The position numbers were made by a program, and so were the translations under genes. Under the pieces are notes generated by a model. The model was not told the origin of the DNA. It saw only the letters and a list, made by a program, of their open reading frames with translations, and did not search any database. Positions 59,905 to 64,000 of a stretch of DNA of 64,000 bases are shown in pieces. The DNA is taken from positions 29,311-93,310 of the forward strand of contig JAAFJG010000013.1 in the NCBI GenBank assembly GCA_013298075.1, written 5' to 3'. How positions within the stretch are numbered: the first letter of the stretch is position 1; every line of letters starts with the position of its first letter. The DNA comes from Cytophagales bacterium. Lineage in GTDB: Bacteria; Bacteroidota; Bacteroidia; Cytophagales; Microscillaceae.

Positions 59905-61317
59905 ATGGAAATTATACATCTCAGTGCAGAATGTTATCCTGTCGCAAAAGTGGGCGGTTTGGGTGATGTGGTAGGTGCTTTGCCAAAATATCAATGTAAA
60001 GCAGGGCATTATGCCAAAGTAGTTATGCCTGCCTATAATACAAAATTTATGCACCAAAACGAATGGCAAACCGACCACGAACAAGACATAAATATGGGCG
60101 GACATCGTTTGCATTATAAAGTTTTAAAAGAAAAAACCAACAAATTAGGTTTTGATTTGTATTGTATTTTAATTGATGGATTGACCAATAGAGATAATGT
60201 ATATTCAGAAAATGACGATACAGAACGTTTTTTAGGTTTTCAAATTGCTGCTTTAGATTGGATTTCACAATGGAAACATCAACCTGATATTTTGCATTGC
60301 CACGACCATCACACCGCTTTAATTCCTTTTATGATTAAATTTTGTGGGCGTTTCAATCGTTTGTATAAGGTTAAAACAATGTTTACGATTCATAATGGTT
60401 TGTATCAAGGTTGGTTTGGTTGGTCAAAAATTGTGTATTTGCCTCTGTTCGAAAAATCAAAAGTAGGTTTATTAGAATGGAACAATATGATCAATCCAAT
60501 GTCTTCTGCGGTCCGTTGTGCTGATGCGGTTACGACCGTGAGTAAATCCTATATGTATGAATTGATGCAAGATGCGAATGGTTTAGAACAACTTTTTGCA
60601 CAACTTCATCAAAAATGTTATGGCATTTTGAATGGCATTGATTTCGAAACTTGGAATCCAAATACAGACACTTATCTCGAACATCATTACAACGAAACAA
60701 ACGTTCATGAAGTCAAAAAAATTCATAAAAAAGAAATTTGCCAAACTTTTGGATTAAATCCTGACAATCCTTTAATCGTATTTATTGGAAGATTGATGCC
60801 CGAAAAAGGAGCCGATTTATTAGCGTCTGCTATGGGCGAAGCAATGTATCAAACCGAAGGCGATGTCAATTTCTTAGTCTTAGGCTCAGGTGGAGATAGC
60901 ATAGAAGACGATTTAAACGATTTAAAACCACTTTGCGAAGGAATTTATAATGTGTATATTGGTTATAATGAAGGTTTGGCACATAGATTATATGCCGCTG
61001 CAGATTTTATTTTGATGCCAAGTCGCACCGAACCTTGTGGACTAAATCAAATGTATGCTTTGCGTTATGGTACTATTCCTATCGTAAGAAGAACAGGCGG
61101 TTTGCAAGATACAGTCAAAGATTTGGGAGAATATGAAGGTTTTGGAATTTGTTTTGATAGAGCAACTATTGGCGATATTGTGATTTCAACACGCAGAGCA
61201 TTATTGCTCTATAATAATAAAGATTTTTTCCATTATTTACGCAGTAAAATTATGTCTTTTGATAATTCTTGGGAACAAAGTCAAAAGAATTATGAAAGAA
61301 TTTATGAAAGTCTTTAA
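59905..61317 (+). CDS. glgA: Glycogen synthase, GT5 family
   Basis: A 470-residue ADP-glucose-dependent glycogen synthase. The N-terminal KVGGLGDVVGALPK (15-28) binds ADP-glucose; HCHDHHTALIP, FTIHNGLYQGWFG, TTVSKSY, VFIGRLMPEKGADLL and SRTEPCGLNQMYALRYGTIP follow in the normal GT-B order, with the catalytic Glu in the EPCG motif. glgC, which makes its substrate, lies 1.06 kb downstream, with a nuclease-like gene between them. Confidence 0.95.
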   Translation: MEIIHLSAECYPVAKVGGLGDVVGALPKYQCKAGHYAKVVMPAYNTKFMHQNEWQTDHEQDINMGGHRLHYKVLKEKTNKLGFDLYCILIDGLTNRDNVYSENDDTERFLGFQIAALDWISQWKHQPDILHCHDHHTALIPFMIKFCGRFNRLYKVKTMFTIHNGLYQGWFGWSKIVYLPLFEKSKVGLLEWNNMINPMSSAVRCADAVTTVSKSYMYELMQDANGLEQLFAQLHQKCYGILNGIDFETWNPNTDTYLEHHYNETNVHEVKKIHKKEICQTFGLNPDNPLIVFIGRLMPEKGADLLASAMGEAMYQTEGDVNFLVLGSGGDSIEDDLNDLKPLCEGIYNVYIGYNEGLAHRLYAAADFILMPSRTEPCGLNQMYALRYGTIPIVRRTGGLQDTVKDLGEYEGFGICFDRATIGDIVISTRRALLLYNNKDFFHYLRSKIMSFDNSWEQSQKNYERIYESL

Positions 61318-61329
61318 TTTTGATTTTTG

Positions 61330-61461
61330 GGTAGTGTCACAAATTCGTTGCAAAAAAAATGCAAATTTAAAACAAAATACAGTAAAAAAATATGCAATTT
61401 ATTGATGATGTATTTTTTACAAAAAATAAAAATAAAGTGGTAACGAATTTGGGACAGCACC
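61330..61461. mobile_element. Family E MITE-like element (E1)
   Basis: 132 bp with terminal repeats GGTAGTGTCACAAATTCGTT (left) and the inverted GGTGCTGTCCCAAATTCGTT (right). It lies between glgA and the PD-(D/E)XK-like gene. No clear target duplication and no ORF. Confidence 0.8.
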
Positions 61462-61597
61462 AAAATATCTATAAAAATAAAACAAAAATTCAAACAAAAA
61501 CAAACTTTTTTTAATTTTATAACGTTATGATTTGATAACATTATACAACTCAAAAATAATTAAAAAATATTTTCAAAAAAATAAAATTGATAAAATT

Positions 61598-62236
61598 ATG
61601 ATTACTAAAAATTTTGAACAATGGCTTGCTGAAGAAGTAGAAGAAACTTTTGGTTATACAAAAGAAGAAACCACAGAAGGACTAGAAAGTTGGTTGAGTG
61701 ATTTATCACCTGTTCAATTAGATAATAATGTTGAATTGATGAGAAAACTTTTGTTGCAAAATATTGATTCTTGGAATGAAGACGAACTAAAAATGATGTT
61801 TATCGCTCCTTTTCTTTCCGCAATTCAATTCAATAATTATCCACATTATAAAGTATTTACACAAAGATTGTCAAAAATAGAATCAGAAAATGTAAATAGT
61901 CAGGGTAAAATTGAGTGGATGATCGCAACAGGAAGACAAACGCCTAAAAAACCTTTTTTCTTTTTGCATGAATATAAACCCGAAAAAAGTTCAGGAAATG
62001 ACCCATTAGGGCAATTATTGATAGCAATGGTATATGCACAAAAACAAAATCAACTCGAAATGCCTTTATATGGTTGTTATGTATTAGGGCGTTTGTGGTT
62101 TTTTGTAGTATTAGAAGGTAAAAAATATAGCGTAAGTAAGGCTTTTGACTCAACACAAAAAGAAGATTTGCAAGAAATAATTAGTATTTTGCAAAAATTA
62201 AAAAATTATATCCACCAATATTTAGGATTAAGTTAG
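61598..62236 (+). CDS. PD-(D/E)XK nuclease-like protein between glgA and glgC
   Basis: A 212-residue protein from the ATG at 61598 (MITKNFEQWLAEEVEETFGY). The centre reads GKIEWMIATGRQ, then PFFFLHEYKPEKSSGNDPLGQLLIAM, which gives a D/E...ExK pattern followed by a conserved Gln helix, as in uncharacterised PD-(D/E)XK-fold families common in Bacteroidota. It has no connection to glycogen metabolism by sequence. It is bracketed by two family E elements (61330-61461 and 62248-62348), suggesting that it arrived with them. Activity is not established. Confidence 0.65.
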   Translation: MITKNFEQWLAEEVEETFGYTKEETTEGLESWLSDLSPVQLDNNVELMRKLLLQNIDSWNEDELKMMFIAPFLSAIQFNNYPHYKVFTQRLSKIESENVNSQGKIEWMIATGRQTPKKPFFFLHEYKPEKSSGNDPLGQLLIAMVYAQKQNQLEMPLYGCYVLGRLWFFVVLEGKKYSVSKAFDSTQKEDLQEIISILQKLKNYIHQYLGLS

Positions 62237-62247
62237 ACAAAAAAATC

Positions 62248-62348
62248 GATGTTGTCCCAAATTCGTTGCAAGAGATTTTAAAATAAAATCGTTGTAGATA
62301 CTTTTTTTGAACATAAAAATAAATTTGCAACGAGATTAGAACAACATC
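62248..62348. mobile_element. Family E MITE-like element (E2)
   Basis: 101 bp with ends GATGTTGTCCCAAATTCGTT and the inverted GATGTTGTTCTAATCTCGTT. It ends 28 bp before the glgC ATG and contains a TAAATTTGC box (62320-62328) facing glgC, without a well-spaced -33 element. Confidence 0.8.
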
Positions 62349-62376
62349 AAATATTTTAAAATTGATACTCAAAAAT

Positions 62377-63666
62377 ATGAAAACAAATATTAGTAAAAAT
62401 ACTTTGGCAGTTATTTTAGGTGGTGGAGCAGGCACACGCCTTTCTCCTTTGACCGCCAATCGTTCCAAACCTGCAGTGCCTATTGCGGGAAAATACCGCT
62501 TGGTAGATATTCCTATTTCAAATTGTATGAACTCTGACGTTACTAGAATGTTTGTCGTTACACAATTTAATTCTGCGTCTTTGAATACGCACATCAAAAA
62601 TACGTATCAATTTAGTTCATTTAGCAAGGCTTTTGTGGATATTTTAGCAGCTGAACAAACTCCTGATAATCCAACTTGGTTTCAAGGTACGGCTGATGCG
62701 GTTCGTCAATGTTTGCATCATCTCGAAGAACATAATTTTGAATATGCGTTAATTCTTTCAGGTGACCAATTATATCAAATGGATTTTAGGTTGATGTTAG
62801 ACAATCATATTGCTAAAAAGGCGGATATTTCGATTGCCACTATTCCTGTCAATGACAAAGATGCCCCCGAATTTGGCATTATGAAAGTAAACGAAAAAGG
62901 ACTTATTTCTTCGTTTATCGAAAAACCAAAAGCAGATTTATTAAAAGATTGGGTAAGTGATACAGGTGAAAAAATGCAAAAGGAAGGCAAAAATTATTTA
63001 GCTTCTATGGGTATTTATATTTTTAATAAAAAACTTTTATTTGATTTATTAAAAGAAGAAATGAAAGATGCTACTGATTTTGGAAAAGAAATTATTCCGC
63101 ATAGTCTCGAAAAATATACCCTCACAAGTTATCAATATGAAGGTTATTGGACTGATATTGGAAATATTCATTCTTTTTATGAAGCCAATTTAGCATTAAC
63201 TGAGGAAGTGCCACAATTTAATTTATTTGATACAGAAAATACAATTTATACACGCCCACGCATGTTGCCGCCTTCCAAAATAAATGGGACAACTTTGCAT
63301 CAAAGTATGATTGCTGATGGCTGTATTTTGCACGCCAAAAGTATCACTAATTCTGTGGTAGGCATACGCACACGCATAGGTGCGATGAGTGAAATTGATA
63401 GTACTTATATTATGGGAGCAGACGAATACGAAACTTTATTGCAAATCAAAAATTTGGAAGAAAATGGAGAAATAGCGATTGGAATTGGTAAAAGATGTAA
63501 AATTTTTCAGGCAATTATCGATAAAAATTGTAGAATTGGCGATGATGTAGTTATTAAAGGAGGCTCGCATCTTGCCAATCAAGAAACTGACCTTTATACT
63601 ATCAAAGATGGTATTGTAGTCGTAAAAAAAGGAGCAACTATTCCAAATAATACTACAATTGGATAA
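62377..63666 (+). CDS. glgC: Glucose-1-phosphate adenylyltransferase
   Basis: A 429-residue enzyme making ADP-glucose for glycogen synthesis. VILGGGAGTRLSPLTANRSKPAVPI is the nucleotide-binding signature (split by the usual GGGxGTRL and KPA), followed by FQGTADAVRQ, LSGDQLYQMD, FIEKPK and GYWTDIGNI; the C-terminal half is a left-handed beta-helix used in allosteric control. The ATG at 62377 is preferred to a TTG at 62362. Upstream DNA is the E2 element. Confidence 0.95.
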   Translation: MKTNISKNTLAVILGGGAGTRLSPLTANRSKPAVPIAGKYRLVDIPISNCMNSDVTRMFVVTQFNSASLNTHIKNTYQFSSFSKAFVDILAAEQTPDNPTWFQGTADAVRQCLHHLEEHNFEYALILSGDQLYQMDFRLMLDNHIAKKADISIATIPVNDKDAPEFGIMKVNEKGLISSFIEKPKADLLKDWVSDTGEKMQKEGKNYLASMGIYIFNKKLLFDLLKEEMKDATDFGKEIIPHSLEKYTLTSYQYEGYWTDIGNIHSFYEANLALTEEVPQFNLFDTENTIYTRPRMLPPSKINGTTLHQSMIADGCILHAKSITNSVVGIRTRIGAMSEIDSTYIMGADEYETLLQIKNLEENGEIAIGIGKRCKIFQAIIDKNCRIGDDVVIKGGSHLANQETDLYTIKDGIVVVKKGATIPNNTTIG

Positions 63667-63691
63667 AAACTTTCTTTTTTTTTAGATAAAT

Positions 63692-63729
63692 AAAAATGGA
63701 TAGAACATATTTGAACTATCCATTTTTTT
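63692..63729 (+). terminator. Terminator after glgC
   Basis: AAAAATGGATAG (63692-63703) pairs with CTATCCATTTTT (63716-63727), followed by T. Confidence 0.8.
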
Positions 63730-63782
63730 TGAATATTTTTAAGCCAAAATTGATTCAATAATCTTGATTTTGATATAATATA

Positions 63783-63813
63783 AAAAAGCCGATTTCAATG
63801 AAATTGGCTTTTC
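63783..63813. terminator. Second hairpin downstream of glgC
   Basis: AAAAGCC..ATTTC pairs with GAAAT..GGCTTTT. It probably ends a convergent transcript from beyond the window. The remaining sequence to 64000 shows no gene. Confidence 0.65.
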
Positions 63814-64000
63814 CGCTAAAATAATAAAGTGTTAAACAAGTGTGTTTCAAATTTGAGAAATGTATTAAATACATTTACATCTGTATATACTTTAAAGTAG
63901 TGCAAACGTAACCATTTTTTTGAAATATTTTTTATTTATTTTTAAATATGCTTTTTAACGCTTATTTAAGCAATTTTCCAACTCCTAAAATTCCAAAATC

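Noticed and set aside
1..64000. CRISPR arrays, tRNA and rRNA genes
   Set aside because: No regularly spaced repeats, no T-loop type GTTCRANNC with matching stems and no rRNA-like conserved blocks were found by reading; covariance models were not available to me.

Overview
The window comes from an A+T-rich (roughly 70% by eye) member of the Bacteroidota, most likely a Cytophagales-type gliding bacterium. The grounds are a complete 2406-residue SprA (the type IX secretion translocon and gliding protein), many repeats of the Bacteroidota -7 promoter box TAnnTTTGC upstream of genes, no obvious Shine-Dalgarno sequences, and typical Bacteroidota families: CarboxypepD_reg-like surface proteins, lipocalin-like secreted proteins, MurA with Asp at the catalytic Cys position, and signal receptors without an obvious output domain. 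No rRNA, tRNA or CRISPR array was seen.

Layout. 0-3.7 kb: coaX and coaE (coenzyme A synthesis), then a membrane-anchored Ser/Thr kinase. 3.7-8.5 kb: an unusual duplicated locus with two paralogous secreted CarboxypepD-like proteins, an M.EcoRI-type adenine methyltransferase whose first codons derive from the kinase gene, a Cys-rich lipoprotein, a divergent XRE regulator and a methyltransferase remnant. 8.5-17 kb: two GT2 glycosyltransferases around a cluster of small exported proteins, including a tandem lipocalin-like pair. 17.5-23.4 kb: FecCD permease, lipoprotein hydrolase, rhomboid protease, Nudix CoA pyrophosphatase, DUF5683-like protein and exported caspase-like protease. 23.9-35.1 kb: GH65 phosphorylase, two GAF-domain membrane receptors, a GT39-like membrane protein, an RluA-type enzyme and MurA.

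35.2-41.7 kb is a DNA-defence and DNA-processing region: a Dam-class methyltransferase/endonuclease operon, a PtuB-like HNH protein, DprA, YraN, a zinc-ribbon membrane protein and a PtuA-like ATPase. 41.7-46.8 kb holds hisA, ndk, rpmB, an outer-membrane barrel, a YqiA-like esterase and SbcD. 46.8-54.1 kb is sprA. 54.5-56.0 kb is a second restriction-modification operon. 56.2-59.1 kb holds an esterase, an alkyltransferase-like protein and a CRY-DASH photolyase. 59.9-63.7 kb holds glgA and glgC, separated by a PD-(D/E)XK-like gene.

The most striking feature outside genes is non-coding. Nearly every long intergenic gap is filled by short inverted-repeat elements of at least five families (called A to E here), some with readable target duplications (8 bp for A6, TA for D) and one nested pair that shows both empty and filled site. 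No transposase is present in the window. These elements supply a stop codon (coaX), abut a start codon (GT2 at 9564) and bracket the nuclease-like gene inside the glg pair.
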